Positions 27,792 through 37,268 of a stretch of DNA of 64,000 bases are shown piece after piece. Source of the DNA: Methylomonas sp. LW13 (GTDB lineage Bacteria; Pseudomonadota; Gammaproteobacteria; Methylococcales; Methylomonadaceae); contig NZ_CP033381.1 in assembly GCF_016865255.1 (NCBI RefSeq), positions 2,604,001 through 2,668,000 of the forward strand, written 5' to 3'. The notes beneath the pieces were generated by a model. That model ran no database searches. It was not told the origin of the DNA and saw only the letters and a program-made list of their open reading frames with translations. Numbering within the stretch: the first letter of the stretch is position 1; every line of letters begins with the position of its first letter. Made by a program: the position numbers and the translations under genes.

Positions 27792-28493
27792 ATGTCAAAC
27801 CCGCTTAGCACGCTGATCGGCAAACTATTCACAGACCCGATCGAACAAGTCGGCATCGCTCTGCCGTCCGCTACTTTGGTAGCAGTATTCTTTAATTATC
27901 GAGAACAGATTCACCCCGCATTGCAGCGTTTGCCTGACCCGTTTGCCGCCAGCACGGCAGGTGCATTGATTTTTCTGCTGCTGACACTGGCGATCTCCCT
28001 TATTGTCAAACGCTTGTCGCACGACATACTCAATACCACTTACGATTATTTATATCGGAACCGTAAACGCCTGAAAACGGATAGTTGGTACCGGCGCGCG
28101 CAAAATCTGGCTTTAACCACCAACGACCCGTTGTTGAGTCAATATCACGAAGCCTTGGATAGGCTTAGGGACAACGACAACCCCGTGGTGGCCAAGGTGG
28201 AGGCGTTGCAATTGCAATCCAAATTAGCGCGCAGCCTGACTTTGATATTGGCCATTTTTACTGTGGTCTTGTTTATTGAGAAGTTGCTATTACTGGGATG
28301 GGTATGCGGCGGGGTTTCAGGATTAATGCTTTCCAGTTTTTGCAAGGAACGTTGGGCCGCGTCCGAAATGGTTTATCAAGCGCTTTACGAAACCTATTAC
28401 CGCCAGGAGCGCCGTCACCCCATATGGACTTCCCCGGTCACTCGTATCAAAAAACCGGCGCAGCAATTACCCGAGACCGAGTCTATAGAATAA
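27792..28493 (+). CDS. Uncharacterised inner-membrane protein, first gene of second envelope cluster
   Basis: A 233-residue protein of unknown family. AAGGAGG eight bases before ATG 27792 fixes the start. Two hydrophobic helices near the N-terminus (ALPSATLVAVFFNY and TAGALIFLLLTLAISLIV) and a hairpin near residues 160-195 (LTLILAIFTVVLFIEKLLLL, then GWVCGGVSGLML) flank a charged cytoplasmic helical region. It runs in the same direction as the following three genes, 146 bases upstream of the next start. Confidence 0.7.
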   Translation: MSNPLSTLIGKLFTDPIEQVGIALPSATLVAVFFNYREQIHPALQRLPDPFAASTAGALIFLLLTLAISLIVKRLSHDILNTTYDYLYRNRKRLKTDSWYRRAQNLALTTNDPLLSQYHEALDRLRDNDNPVVAKVEALQLQSKLARSLTLILAIFTVVLFIEKLLLLGWVCGGVSGLMLSSFCKERWAASEMVYQALYETYYRQERRHPIWTSPVTRIKKPAQQLPETESIE

Positions 28494-28639
28494 AAAATCG
28501 TCATTGACACATCAAAAGACGGCAAGAGGCGCATAGAACGAATCCTAGACCGGCGGATAGAGCGGGTATATCATCCGCGCGGCAAGCCTAATTAGAGACC
28601 TTAATCGATCAACGAGATCGTTACCCAAAAGGCGGACTT

Positions 28640-29986
28640 ATGCATAAACCGACATATCGACTTAAAACCCTGGGTTACGCCGCGCTGAGCCTGCTCCCGC
28701 TCTCCGTTGCCGCGCAAACTGCGGCCGTTAACGGCGAGGAAAAACCCATCGCCCTATCGATTCATTTTTTGATTACGTTGGGCATCTTGGCGTTGGTTGT
28801 GCTCGCTTTTTTACTGTATTTGCGGCATCTGCAAAAAACCTTTCTGGAAACCTGCACCCGCGAAAAACAACTGGCGCTGTTTTTTCAAAGTCCGGCCGGC
28901 CTGCCGGAGGGCACGATACGCGGTGTGATCGCGATGCTGATCGTCACGGCCTCAATGTTGTTTTTGGCCTTGCCGAACAATCAGTTTCCGGACGTATTGG
29001 GCGGCATCCTCGGCACCATCATCGGCTTTTACTTCGGCGCACGCGGCCAGAATCGAGATTCGGAAAGCGCCGCATTGCAGCAAGCCCATGAAGCAACCAC
29101 GCAACGCGACGCAGCGGTCAGCCAACAACAGCAATCCAAAACCGGCTCCATGCTGGAAACCGTCAGCAGCGGCATCGACATGGCGCGCACGGTGGCCGGT
29201 TTGCTGCCCAAGGAAATTGGCGGCAAATACGTCGATCTGGCGAACAAAGTCGAAAAAGGCGTAAATGTCGCCAAGGGCCTGATGGGCGAAGGTAAAATCG
29301 AAGATGCGCTGCACGCGGTCACCGACACGCAAACCGCGCTGGACCAGGATGGGCCGTTGACAGACATCCTCGGCAGCGCGGTAAAAACCTTCGGCGCCAC
29401 GCTGGGGACCTTCATGCCGCCTGCTGCGTTGATCGCCGCCGTGGTGGCCGGCACCGTGAAACTGACTGGTATTTATTATCAAAAATGGAAAGCCCGGATT
29501 TTACACATGCCCTTCTCACCGGCGGCCGGTTTGACGCTGGAGCCGGTCGATGACAACACCGGCTTTATGTTGCTGCGACAAAGCCCGTTATTTCGTGCCG
29601 CGTTTCAGGCGCAGATGGAAAATCCCAAGTTTATGAAAGACGCGGTCAACGACTTTATCGGCAATGCCGATTCGGCGGCATTATTCGAAAAATATGCCGA
29701 ACTGGGCGGCTTTACGACGTTGCAGCAATTTGAAGAAGGCCTGGACGAATTCCATCGCACCGCTGCCGACCGGGAATTGAAGTCTTTGATCCTAGCCCGC
29801 GACCCGGCGATGTTCGGCAGCACCGGCGGTTACGAATCGGTGTTGCAAGCCGTGGACAAACTGCACCAAAACCCCGATGCATTAAAGGACCTGGATAGCT
29901 TGATTGTGGTGACCGAGAAGCTGCAAGCGGAGGACAAACCGGTCTCCGGCATGATTAACAAAATCCTCGAGGGCCAAGCGTCATGA
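28640..29986 (+). CDS. Uncharacterised multi-helix membrane protein of second envelope cluster
   Basis: A 448-residue protein, not recognised. It starts with a signal-like helix (LGYAALSLLPLSVAAQTAA). Hydrophobic helices follow at about 40-62 (FLITLGILALVVLAFLLYL), 93-111 (VIAMLIVTASMLFLAL) and 115-130 (VLGGILGTIIGFYFGARG). Then comes a Gln-rich linker, an amphipathic helical region, and another hydrophobic stretch (FMPPAALIAAVVAGTVKLTG). The C-terminal 150 residues are acidic and helical. Its stop overlaps the next gene's start (ATGA), so it is coupled to the lipoprotein. Glycine-zipper-like helices suggest oligomerisation in a membrane, which is inference. Confidence 0.75.
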   Translation: MHKPTYRLKTLGYAALSLLPLSVAAQTAAVNGEEKPIALSIHFLITLGILALVVLAFLLYLRHLQKTFLETCTREKQLALFFQSPAGLPEGTIRGVIAMLIVTASMLFLALPNNQFPDVLGGILGTIIGFYFGARGQNRDSESAALQQAHEATTQRDAAVSQQQQSKTGSMLETVSSGIDMARTVAGLLPKEIGGKYVDLANKVEKGVNVAKGLMGEGKIEDALHAVTDTQTALDQDGPLTDILGSAVKTFGATLGTFMPPAALIAAVVAGTVKLTGIYYQKWKARILHMPFSPAAGLTLEPVDDNTGFMLLRQSPLFRAAFQAQMENPKFMKDAVNDFIGNADSAALFEKYAELGGFTTLQQFEEGLDEFHRTAADRELKSLILARDPAMFGSTGGYESVLQAVDKLHQNPDALKDLDSLIVVTEKLQAEDKPVSGMINKILEGQAS

Positions 29987-30651
29987 GGCCGAATCTGAAA
30001 ATAGTCATACCGCTATTAGCAACGGTTTTGTTAGCCTCCGGCTGCGCGACCCGGCAATTGAAAAACTTCAAAGAAGCCGCTGATGAAAATAATTGGCACG
30101 AAATAGCGGGGGCGGAAGTCGATTGCAAAGCCGACGACGAGACCTGTAACCAATTGCATCTGCTGAAAGGCGACGCCTGTTACCGGCTAGCTAAACAAAA
30201 CACCGACAGCATCAAAAATTATCAATGCGCAGCAGAGCAACTCGAACAAGGCATACATTTGACAACGGATTGGGCTGCGGCCGAGGCTATCGTCGGGCAA
30301 CGCGCCCAGTATTTCGAAAACTGGTGCGAGTCGTTGCGCTCACTGCGTAGCGAACAGACCAGCACAGCCGCTGCTAAGCCTTACAACCAAAAGTTACACG
30401 CTTGTGCCCGCGAATTTCTGCAAGCGCCCGGCGACTTAAAACCCGCCGCCACCTTTTTTCTGCATAACGCCGAGTTGGCAGCGATTCGTTTTCAAATCAA
30501 CGATACCGGCAGTTGCCAAGCGCTGAAACAATTACAACAAAACGAGAACCAAGCTGCCGCGCAGGCTGGCCAAAGCCGCTACGCCGATTATCACCGGCGC
30601 TTGTTAAACGACATCGCCGGAATCAAAGCTTCGATTCCCGGCTGCCCATAA
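29983..30651 (+). CDS. Helical repeat lipoprotein of second envelope cluster
   Basis: A 222-residue predicted lipoprotein. The signal peptide IVIPLLATVLLASGC ends at a lipobox Cys near residue 21. The mature part is all-helical and rich in Cys, Ala and Gln (CNQLHLLKGDACYRLAKQ is TPR/Sel1-like), with about eight Cys that may form disulfides in the periplasm. It overlaps the upstream membrane gene by four bases and precedes the transglycosylase by 24 bases. Its function is unknown; the context suggests a scaffold or partner of the wall-cutting enzyme. Confidence 0.78.
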   Translation: MRPNLKIVIPLLATVLLASGCATRQLKNFKEAADENNWHEIAGAEVDCKADDETCNQLHLLKGDACYRLAKQNTDSIKNYQCAAEQLEQGIHLTTDWAAAEAIVGQRAQYFENWCESLRSLRSEQTSTAAAKPYNQKLHACAREFLQAPGDLKPAATFFLHNAELAAIRFQINDTGSCQALKQLQQNENQAAAQAGQSRYADYHRRLLNDIAGIKASIPGCP

Positions 30652-30675
30652 GCCTTTAGCGGATAGGAGCCGGTC

Positions 30676-31614
30676 ATGGCATTCAGTCGCCCACTTAAAT
30701 TTCAACTGCCTATGCTGCGCGGCCGCGATGTGTTGGAAGTACAGACGCGCTTAAAAAGCCTGCAAATAAACGGTGTCGGCCAGCCCGACGGATTATTCGG
30801 TGCCAAAACCTCCGCAGCCGTGGTGGCGTATCAAAGCAGCCACGGCTTGGACAGCGACGGCATCGTCGGCCCGCTAACCTGGAGCAGTTTATTCCAGGAC
30901 GACAGTTCTCCGAATATGCAACGTCCCGCCGCTAACGATGCCGGCAGCACGGTTATCGGCCAAGATTTACTCGACGAGTTAAAAACCCGGCATGCTTATC
31001 AGGACAGCGTGACCTGGCAATTGACCGATCAAGGGTTATTGGTAGGCAGCGACGATACCCCAATAGGCACTGGCGGCGAGCCGAAAACGGTAGGCAAAGT
31101 CTGGAACCAGTTCGGCAGTGCCTTGACGCATTGGTCTACCGAGTTGAAAGTGCCGGTGGAGCTGATCATCGCCACCATTTGCACCGAGTCGTCAGGCAAT
31201 CAAAACGCGGTGCGCGAAGAACCGGGCTTTATCGACGAAGTGCGCACACCGCATAAAATTTCGCCAGGCCTGATGCAGACTTTGATTTCCACCGCCCGCG
31301 CGGCTTTAAACAAAGATGACATCGATAAAGCCTGGCTATTAGTCCCCAGCAATTCGATTCAGGCCGGCACCGCCTACATCGCCGGACAATGGAAGCAAAC
31401 CCATTTCGATCCTCCCAAGGTCGCATGCGCTTACAACGCCGGCGGCATCTATCGTAACGACTCGGCCCGCAATCGTTGGAAAATGCGTCAATACCCGATC
31501 GGCAGCGCCGAACACGCCGACCGTTTTGTGAAATGGTTTAACGATTGTTTTGTGTTTTTCGAGAGTAACGGCGGCGCGCCCGAGTGTAGTTTTTTTAATG
31601 CCCTCCGCAAATAA
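30676..31614 (+). CDS. Peptidoglycan-binding lytic transglycosylase-like protein
   Basis: A 312-residue protein. Residues about 10-75 form a PG_binding_1 domain (LRGRDVLEVQTRLKSLQ ... GLFGAKTSAAVVAYQ). Residues about 150-300 form an SLT-like lysozyme fold, with candidate catalytic Glu in IIATICTESSGN and the family blocks SPGLMQT and VACAYNAGG. It would cut glycan strands of murein. No signal peptide is seen, as in phage endolysins, so it may need a holin-like partner; the upstream membrane proteins are candidates. AGGAG precedes ATG 30676. It is the last gene of the cluster and a terminator-like hairpin follows. Confidence 0.85.
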   Translation: MAFSRPLKFQLPMLRGRDVLEVQTRLKSLQINGVGQPDGLFGAKTSAAVVAYQSSHGLDSDGIVGPLTWSSLFQDDSSPNMQRPAANDAGSTVIGQDLLDELKTRHAYQDSVTWQLTDQGLLVGSDDTPIGTGGEPKTVGKVWNQFGSALTHWSTELKVPVELIIATICTESSGNQNAVREEPGFIDEVRTPHKISPGLMQTLISTARAALNKDDIDKAWLLVPSNSIQAGTAYIAGQWKQTHFDPPKVACAYNAGGIYRNDSARNRWKMRQYPIGSAEHADRFVKWFNDCFVFFESNGGAPECSFFNALRK

Positions 31615-31681
31615 GCTGCGCAGCTTTCTCCGCAAAAGTTGGGGCCGGTAGGCGGCTAAGCAAATCCATTGCAAGCACTGA

Positions 31682-31711
31682 GCTCCCGCCTGCGCGGGAG
31701 CGGCGATTTTT
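31682..31711 (+). terminator. Intrinsic terminator-like hairpin after the envelope cluster
   Basis: A perfect 8-base stem (GCTCCCGC / GCGGGAGC) with loop CTGC is followed within a few bases by TTTTT. It lies 68 bases after the transglycosylase stop. It may also belong to the family of G+C-rich palindromic repeats seen elsewhere in the window. Confidence 0.6.
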
Positions 31712-31895
31712 AAGTTTAGATCAATCACTAGACAGACTCTGCGATTCCGAGACGTCCCTCCCACCGCAGTTTGACAATTACCTACCCCGAGGAATCTTAG
31801 CGGTATGAAGATGTCGATTGGCAGAAGGTATTGCCGCATCGCCACCATCCATGGCATAACGTCGGCTGACCTGCTTGCCGACATTGAGGCCCAAC

Positions 31896-34800
31896 ATGCT
31901 GCAAAAACGCCTGATTGCTCTGCTGTTGCTGCTGATCCTGTTGCCGACTTTATCGGTCGGTTACATGGCCTATCGGTTTGCCATCGACAATATCCGCACG
32001 GACCGCTTTAATATTGTCAGCCGCGTCGCGGATAACCGCCATGAACAACTCAAACTGGTACTGGCACGTGCCGACACGCGCGCCCACGCCTTCCTGGCCG
32101 AGGTGCTAATGAAATGCGTGGCGGCGGAGCAATTGAACCGCGCCTGTGCCACTGATTTCATAAACGACTATTTACTCACCGAAGGCGCTGCCGGCGCGGT
32201 GTTTTTCCGGCTCGACTCCGAATCGGGCACGGTCAGCGTCGGCGAGCAGCCGGTGGCACTTTCTGATCTAAAAAATTTTCAAGCCGGACAACTGGCCGAC
32301 TTCAGCAAACCGGTTCCGGACCAGCCACGTTTTTATTATGTGATTGCCAAAGATGCCAAACTGCCCTGGCAATTGTTGATCAGCTATCCGGTTAGCCTGA
32401 TTCAAAGTATTTTTACGGCTCACTCCGATTTGGGCAAATCCGGCGAATCTTTCCTGGCCGACAGCAGCGGCTTTTTCGTTACCCAGCCGCGCTATGCCAA
32501 TAGCCACCCTATCGCTACGCAACCCATGCAAAGCTGCCTGGCCCGGCAAAACGCGGAAATGATGGCCAGCGATTACCGGGAGCGTGCCGTCATTCATGGT
32601 TTCCGCACGATTCCGGAAATCGGCGGCGGCTGCATCATGGCGCATATCGAACAGGCCGAGGCGCTGGCCCCCATTCAGCGCCTGGAAAAACAAATGCTGC
32701 TCATCGTGCTGGTCTTTGTCGGCTTGACGACGATAATCGCCAACGCCCTGGCCCGGCGTATCGTCCGGCCCATCTCGCGCCTGACCTGCACCGCCCGACG
32801 CATTCGCGACGGCGACTTGTCGGTGCGAGCCGAAGTCCGAGGTCTGGATGAAATCGCCGAATTGGCCAACTCCTTCAATCACATGACCGATGCACTGGCG
32901 GATGCCCAACATAATCTGGAAGCGAAAATCGCCGAACGCACCCACGCCCTGCGTACCAGCGAGGAACGCTATATGCTTGCCGAACGGGCCGTTAACGACG
33001 GTATCTGGGACTGGGATATCGTGCATCACGAATACTACTTATCACCGCGCTGGAACAAGATTCTGGGTTATGCCGACGGCGAATTGCCGAACGTGGAATC
33101 GATTTTCTTCGAATTAATCCACCCCGATGACAAAGCCCGCGCCAGTGAAGCGTTTCGCAAACACTTGGAACATAACGAGCGTTACACTACCGAACTGCGT
33201 CTTCGGCACAAGGACGGCAGCTACCGTTGGGTGCTGGATCGGGGGGATGCGTTGCGCGACGCCGAGGGCCGGCCGGTGCGGATGGTCGGTTCCATCACCG
33301 ACATTACCGAACGCAAGGCGGCGGAAGCCGAATTGCTGAAATACCGCGAGCACTTGGAAGAACTGGTGGCGATGGCCACCACCGAGGTCAAAGCCATCGT
33401 GCAAACCGCCGTAAACGGTGTGATTTCCATCGACAGCAGCGGTCTGATTCGGATGTTCAATCCCGCCGCCGAAAAACTGTTCGGCTGGAGCAGCGCCGAG
33501 ATCGTCGGTAAGAATGTCTCGCTACTGATGCCGGAACCGGATGCCTCTGCGCACGACAGTTACATTCAGCATTTTTTAGCCACCCATCAAGCCAAAATTC
33601 TCGGCATAGAGCGGGAAGTCATCGCCCAACGCAAAGACGGCAGCCGCTTTCCGGCCAATTTGGCGGTGGGTCACGGCATTATCTCGGAGGGCCGGCATCT
33701 ATTTGTCGGCTTTATTTCTGACATCAGCTTGCAGAAACAAGCCGAGCAGGAATTGAGACTGGCTAAGGAAGCAGCCGAGGCCGCCGCCAAAGCCAAGGCC
33801 AATTTTCTGGCCAATATGAGCCACGAAATCCGTACGCCCATGAATACCGTGATTGGCTTTGCCGAAGTGGCCTTGCAAGATCAAAACCTGGCCGCCGATA
33901 CGCGCGGCCACATCAAAACCATCCTCAGCTCCGGCCGGCATCTGCTGGGTGTGATTAACGATATTCTGGATTTTTCCAAAATCGAAGCCGGCAAAGTAGA
34001 GTTGGAATCGGTGTGCTTCAACCTGCCGTTTGCGGTGCAAGAAGCCTTGCAAATTATGGGACTGCGCGCCGCCGAAAAAGGCTTGCGCATCGATTTGGCT
34101 ATAGAAGCCGGCTTGCCCACCCATTTCGTCGGCGACCCGAACCGTTTACGGCAAGTGATTTTGAATCTGGTCGGCAACTCGGTAAAGTTTACCGATACCG
34201 GCAGCATAGGCGTCACCATCACCCGCGCGGAAGGTGTGGAGATGTTGCATTTTGCCATCAGCGACACCGGCATCGGCATGACCCAGGAACAAACCGAACA
34301 CATCTTCGAATCATTTTCGCAAGCGGATACCACCACCAGCCGTCGCTTCGGCGGCACCGGTCTGGGCACCACCATCAGCAAACAAATTGTCGAGTTGATG
34401 GGGGGCCGGATTTGGGTGGAAAGCCAGGTTGGCGTCGGCTCGGTGTTTCATTTTACTGTGCATATGCCGGAATCAGCCAGCGCGGAAAACTGCCTGTACG
34501 ATGTGAGCTCGGTGCATAGCGTGGCTTATTTTTCGCCGCGCCGCTTCAAGGTATTGCTGGCGGAAGACATAGAAGCCAACGCCACTTTGGCGCGCTTGCG
34601 CCTGGAGCAGCAGGGCCATCAAGTCAGCTGGGTTAAAAACGGCCAGGAAGCGGTGGACGCCTTTCGAAGCGGTGACTACGACTTGATTCTGATGGACTTG
34701 CAAATGCCGGTGCTGGATGGCATAGCCGCCACCCGACAAATCCGCGAACTGGAACAAGCCGGCAGCAGCCACATCCCAATTCTGGCCCTGACCGCCAGCG

Positions 34801-35573
34801 TGTTGAGCCACGAACGCCGCGAGTCGCTGGATGCCGGTATAGACACCATCGTCGGCAAACCCATTGATGTCGACGATTTATTAACGCAGATGGAACGGCT
34901 GGTGCCCAAGGGGCATGGCATTGCCAACACCGGCGTAAACATTGCCGAGCCGGCGAAAATCGCCGTCGACTTTACGCCTTTGGCCGGCGTCGCCGATTAC
35001 GAGAAAGGTTTGGCAACCTGGCTGGACCCGCTGATTTACGCCGATGCCTTACTAAATTTTGCCGAACAACACGGCGCGGACGGCAGCAAATTACTGCGCA
35101 ATCTGCAGGAGCACCCGGAGAATCCGGAAGCGGTCCGGCGCATCGCTCATGCTTTAAAAGGTGTGGCCGGCAATCTGGCCTTACCCGTTATCGCCGGTCT
35201 GGCAACCGAGGTTGACGCGCAATTCAAAAGCGGCGACCTGCAAAATATCCAGGAATTGATCAAGACGCTGGACGCCGCGCTAAACACCGCTGTTGCAGCC
35301 ATACACCAACTAAAACTGCCGAGCAAACCGCCAGCGGTTGCCGCAACAGCCTTCGATGCGGAACGGGTCAGCGATCTTTTACTGGAATTAAACACCGCGC
35401 TGGACAGTTTGAATCCTGACCACGTCGAACCGGTTTTACAAAGGCTTGGCGCGTTTCTCGGCGAAACCGAGCTGAAAGCCATCCGCTTTGAAGTGGATAG
35501 TTTCGATTTCGACGCCGCGAAAATCCAAGTTAACCGCTTGGCGGATAAATTAGCGATCACGTTTAAGGAATAA
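31896..35573 (+). CDS. BarA-like hybrid sensor histidine kinase
   Basis: A 1225-residue membrane sensor. ATG 31896 has GAGG seven bases upstream and directly precedes membrane helix 1 (LIALLLLLILLPTLSVGYM). A periplasmic Cache-like domain runs to helix 2 at about 266-286, then HAMP, PAS near 357-480, and a second PAS near 501-610. Next come HisKA with His in ANMSHEIRTPMN near 641, HATPase about 735-855 (NSVKFTDTG, DTGIGM, GGTGLG), and a receiver about 884-1000 with Asp in LILMDLQMPVLDG. Last is an Hpt domain with His in RRIAHALKGVAGNL near 1084. The full phosphorelay H-D-H is intact. The HD-GYP gene three bases downstream is the likely output. Confidence 0.94.
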   Translation: MLQKRLIALLLLLILLPTLSVGYMAYRFAIDNIRTDRFNIVSRVADNRHEQLKLVLARADTRAHAFLAEVLMKCVAAEQLNRACATDFINDYLLTEGAAGAVFFRLDSESGTVSVGEQPVALSDLKNFQAGQLADFSKPVPDQPRFYYVIAKDAKLPWQLLISYPVSLIQSIFTAHSDLGKSGESFLADSSGFFVTQPRYANSHPIATQPMQSCLARQNAEMMASDYRERAVIHGFRTIPEIGGGCIMAHIEQAEALAPIQRLEKQMLLIVLVFVGLTTIIANALARRIVRPISRLTCTARRIRDGDLSVRAEVRGLDEIAELANSFNHMTDALADAQHNLEAKIAERTHALRTSEERYMLAERAVNDGIWDWDIVHHEYYLSPRWNKILGYADGELPNVESIFFELIHPDDKARASEAFRKHLEHNERYTTELRLRHKDGSYRWVLDRGDALRDAEGRPVRMVGSITDITERKAAEAELLKYREHLEELVAMATTEVKAIVQTAVNGVISIDSSGLIRMFNPAAEKLFGWSSAEIVGKNVSLLMPEPDASAHDSYIQHFLATHQAKILGIEREVIAQRKDGSRFPANLAVGHGIISEGRHLFVGFISDISLQKQAEQELRLAKEAAEAAAKAKANFLANMSHEIRTPMNTVIGFAEVALQDQNLAADTRGHIKTILSSGRHLLGVINDILDFSKIEAGKVELESVCFNLPFAVQEALQIMGLRAAEKGLRIDLAIEAGLPTHFVGDPNRLRQVILNLVGNSVKFTDTGSIGVTITRAEGVEMLHFAISDTGIGMTQEQTEHIFESFSQADTTTSRRFGGTGLGTTISKQIVELMGGRIWVESQVGVGSVFHFTVHMPESASAENCLYDVSSVHSVAYFSPRRFKVLLAEDIEANATLARLRLEQQGHQVSWVKNGQEAVDAFRSGDYDLILMDLQMPVLDGIAATRQIRELEQAGSSHIPILALTASVLSHERRESLDAGIDTIVGKPIDVDDLLTQMERLVPKGHGIANTGVNIAEPAKIAVDFTPLAGVADYEKGLATWLDPLIYADALLNFAEQHGADGSKLLRNLQEHPENPEAVRRIAHALKGVAGNLALPVIAGLATEVDAQFKSGDLQNIQELIKTLDAALNTAVAAIHQLKLPSKPPAVAATAFDAERVSDLLLELNTALDSLNPDHVEPVLQRLGAFLGETELKAIRFEVDSFDFDAAKIQVNRLADKLAITFKE

Positions 35574-35576
35574 GCC

Positions 35577-36557
35577 ATGAAAGACAGCTACAAAGTATTG
35601 CTGGTCGACGACGAACCGAACAATTTGAAAGTGTTACAGCAAATACTCAAGGACCACTTTCAACTGCTGTTTGCCATCAACGGCGAAAAAGCCCTGGCGG
35701 CCGCCCGGGAACATCAACCTGACATCATTCTGCTGGACATCATGATGCCGAATATGGACGGCTACCAAGTGTGTACGCAGTTAAAAGCCGATCCGTTGAC
35801 TGAGAAAATCCCGGTAATTTTCGTCACGGCGATGGGCGAAATGGAAAACGAAGCGCGCGGTTTCGATGTCGGTGCGGTCGATTACATCCAAAAACCGGTC
35901 TCAGGCCCTATCGTGCTGCGCCGGGTACAAACCCATCTATCGCTGGTGCGGGTGGACGAGTTGGATCAACTCGCCCGCGCCGCCATCGAAATGCTCGGCG
36001 ATGCCGGCCACTATAACGATCCGTACACCGGCGACCACATCTGGCGCATGGCAGCTTATTCTGCGGCGCTGGCTCGCGCCGCCGGTTGGACGCCATCGCA
36101 AGTGGCGATGATGGAATTGGCCGCGCCCACCCACGACACCGGCAAAATCGGCATTCCACATGCCATTTTAAAAGCGGCACGGGCGCTTAATGAAGAAGAA
36201 TGGCCGATCATGCAGTCGCATTCGCAAATCGGCTACGACATCTTGAATAAAAGCGACAATCCGGTCTTCAAAATGGCTGCGGAAATCGCCCGCCATCACC
36301 ACGAACAATGGGACGGCAGCGGCTATCCGATGGGTTTGGCCGGTGAGGCAATTCCGGAATCCGCCAGAATCGTGGCGATAGCCGATGTATTCGATGCCTT
36401 GACCACTAAACGTCCTTACAAAGAACCGTGGCAGCTGGAAGAGACTTTAAAATCGATGCAAAGCATGGCCGGCAGCCATTTCGATCCGCGCCTGCTGGCC
36501 TTGTTTATGGAAATAATGCCGGAAATCTTACGCCTGAAAGCGGCATGGGGCCAATAA
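35577..36557 (+). CDS. Response regulator with HD-GYP cyclic-di-GMP phosphodiesterase domain
   Basis: A 326-residue protein. Receiver residues are 1-125 (KVLLVDDEPNN, Asp in IILLDIMMPNMDG, Lys in YIQKPVSG). The output domain has the HD pair in PTHDTGKIGIPHAIL and the GYP motif in HHHEQWDGSGYP, with further metal-site residues in IADVFDALTTKRPYK. All signature residues for cyclic-di-GMP hydrolysis are present. It starts three bases after the hybrid kinase stop, so the pair forms one operon linking an external signal to cyclic-di-GMP removal. Confidence 0.94.
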   Translation: MKDSYKVLLVDDEPNNLKVLQQILKDHFQLLFAINGEKALAAAREHQPDIILLDIMMPNMDGYQVCTQLKADPLTEKIPVIFVTAMGEMENEARGFDVGAVDYIQKPVSGPIVLRRVQTHLSLVRVDELDQLARAAIEMLGDAGHYNDPYTGDHIWRMAAYSAALARAAGWTPSQVAMMELAAPTHDTGKIGIPHAILKAARALNEEEWPIMQSHSQIGYDILNKSDNPVFKMAAEIARHHHEQWDGSGYPMGLAGEAIPESARIVAIADVFDALTTKRPYKEPWQLEETLKSMQSMAGSHFDPRLLALFMEIMPEILRLKAAWGQ

Positions 36558-36764
36558 GCTACTAAATATCGTATCGGTGACGATTTTCCGTAACGATTGC
36601 AGGCGGGAAGCCGGCTTTTCTGTATCAGGCCCTATCAGGCTCTTCGCACCCAGGCCACAGCCGGCAAGGCTTGGACGCCCACTACCCCAAACCCCGTTTA
36701 ATTCGATAGTTTTGGCATTTTTTATGCTGCGTACTGCTTGTCATTAAATAACCAGGGGCGCGTC

Positions 36765-36941
36765 ATGAAAACCTACGAAAAAATACAAATCGGCGATGTC
36801 ATCCACAGTAACTGGTATGGCGATGGCACCGTCGCCGATCTGAATGAATCCGGGACAGGCAAAATCAAATTCGGCAGATTCTTCGTGCTGTTCCGGGAGT
36901 TTGAGATTTTTTATGCAAACGGCTGGATGTTGTCGGTGTAA
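36765..36941 (+). CDS. Small uncharacterised protein (58 aa)
   Basis: ATG 36765 has AGGGG upstream at good spacing. The 58 residues (IQIGDVIHSNWYGDGTVADL ... IKFGRFFVLFREFEIFY) suggest a small all-beta, SH3-like barrel. There is no signal peptide or membrane helix. It lies 200 bases after the HD-GYP gene and probably stands alone. Its function is unknown. Confidence 0.5.
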   Translation: MKTYEKIQIGDVIHSNWYGDGTVADLNESGTGKIKFGRFFVLFREFEIFYANGWMLSV

Positions 36942-37268
36942 AGGCAGAGCATACTAGCCAAACAGAACACTCGAACCGGTGAGGACAAGGCCACGCACAG
37001 TCAGCGGGTTGGCTGTTCCTCTCTGGTTTGATGGGGGTATTGGGTACTCCAAAGCGCAAAGCACTTGCTTAAACACGTTTCAATGGTGGCATTAACCCAG
37101 CTGCGGATCCCTCTCTAATCAATGCATCCGCAGTGAGTTTGTCTGGCGTTTTCAAAATACCGTTTTGGTCTTGTCAGCCGGAAATTGGCTTAGCAGTGTG
37201 ATATGGCAGCTAAGCGCTGCCCCGTGAATGTCGGACTGCGTGGGAGCGACGATATTTAAAGGCCGGGC
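36942..37268. other. Intergenic stretch with no recognised feature
   Basis: About 327 bases between the small gene and the convergent 180-residue gene. No supported frame, no clear terminator and no repeat of the families seen elsewhere. Confidence 0.4.

Noticed and set aside
27538-27816. 92-codon plus-strand frame before the second envelope cluster
   Set aside because: It overlaps the AAGGAGG-led start at 27792 in another frame and lacks a good ribosome site.
36960-37140. Possible tRNA or small RNA gene
   Set aside because: No cloverleaf, no GTTCNANNC arm and no CCA end could be found.
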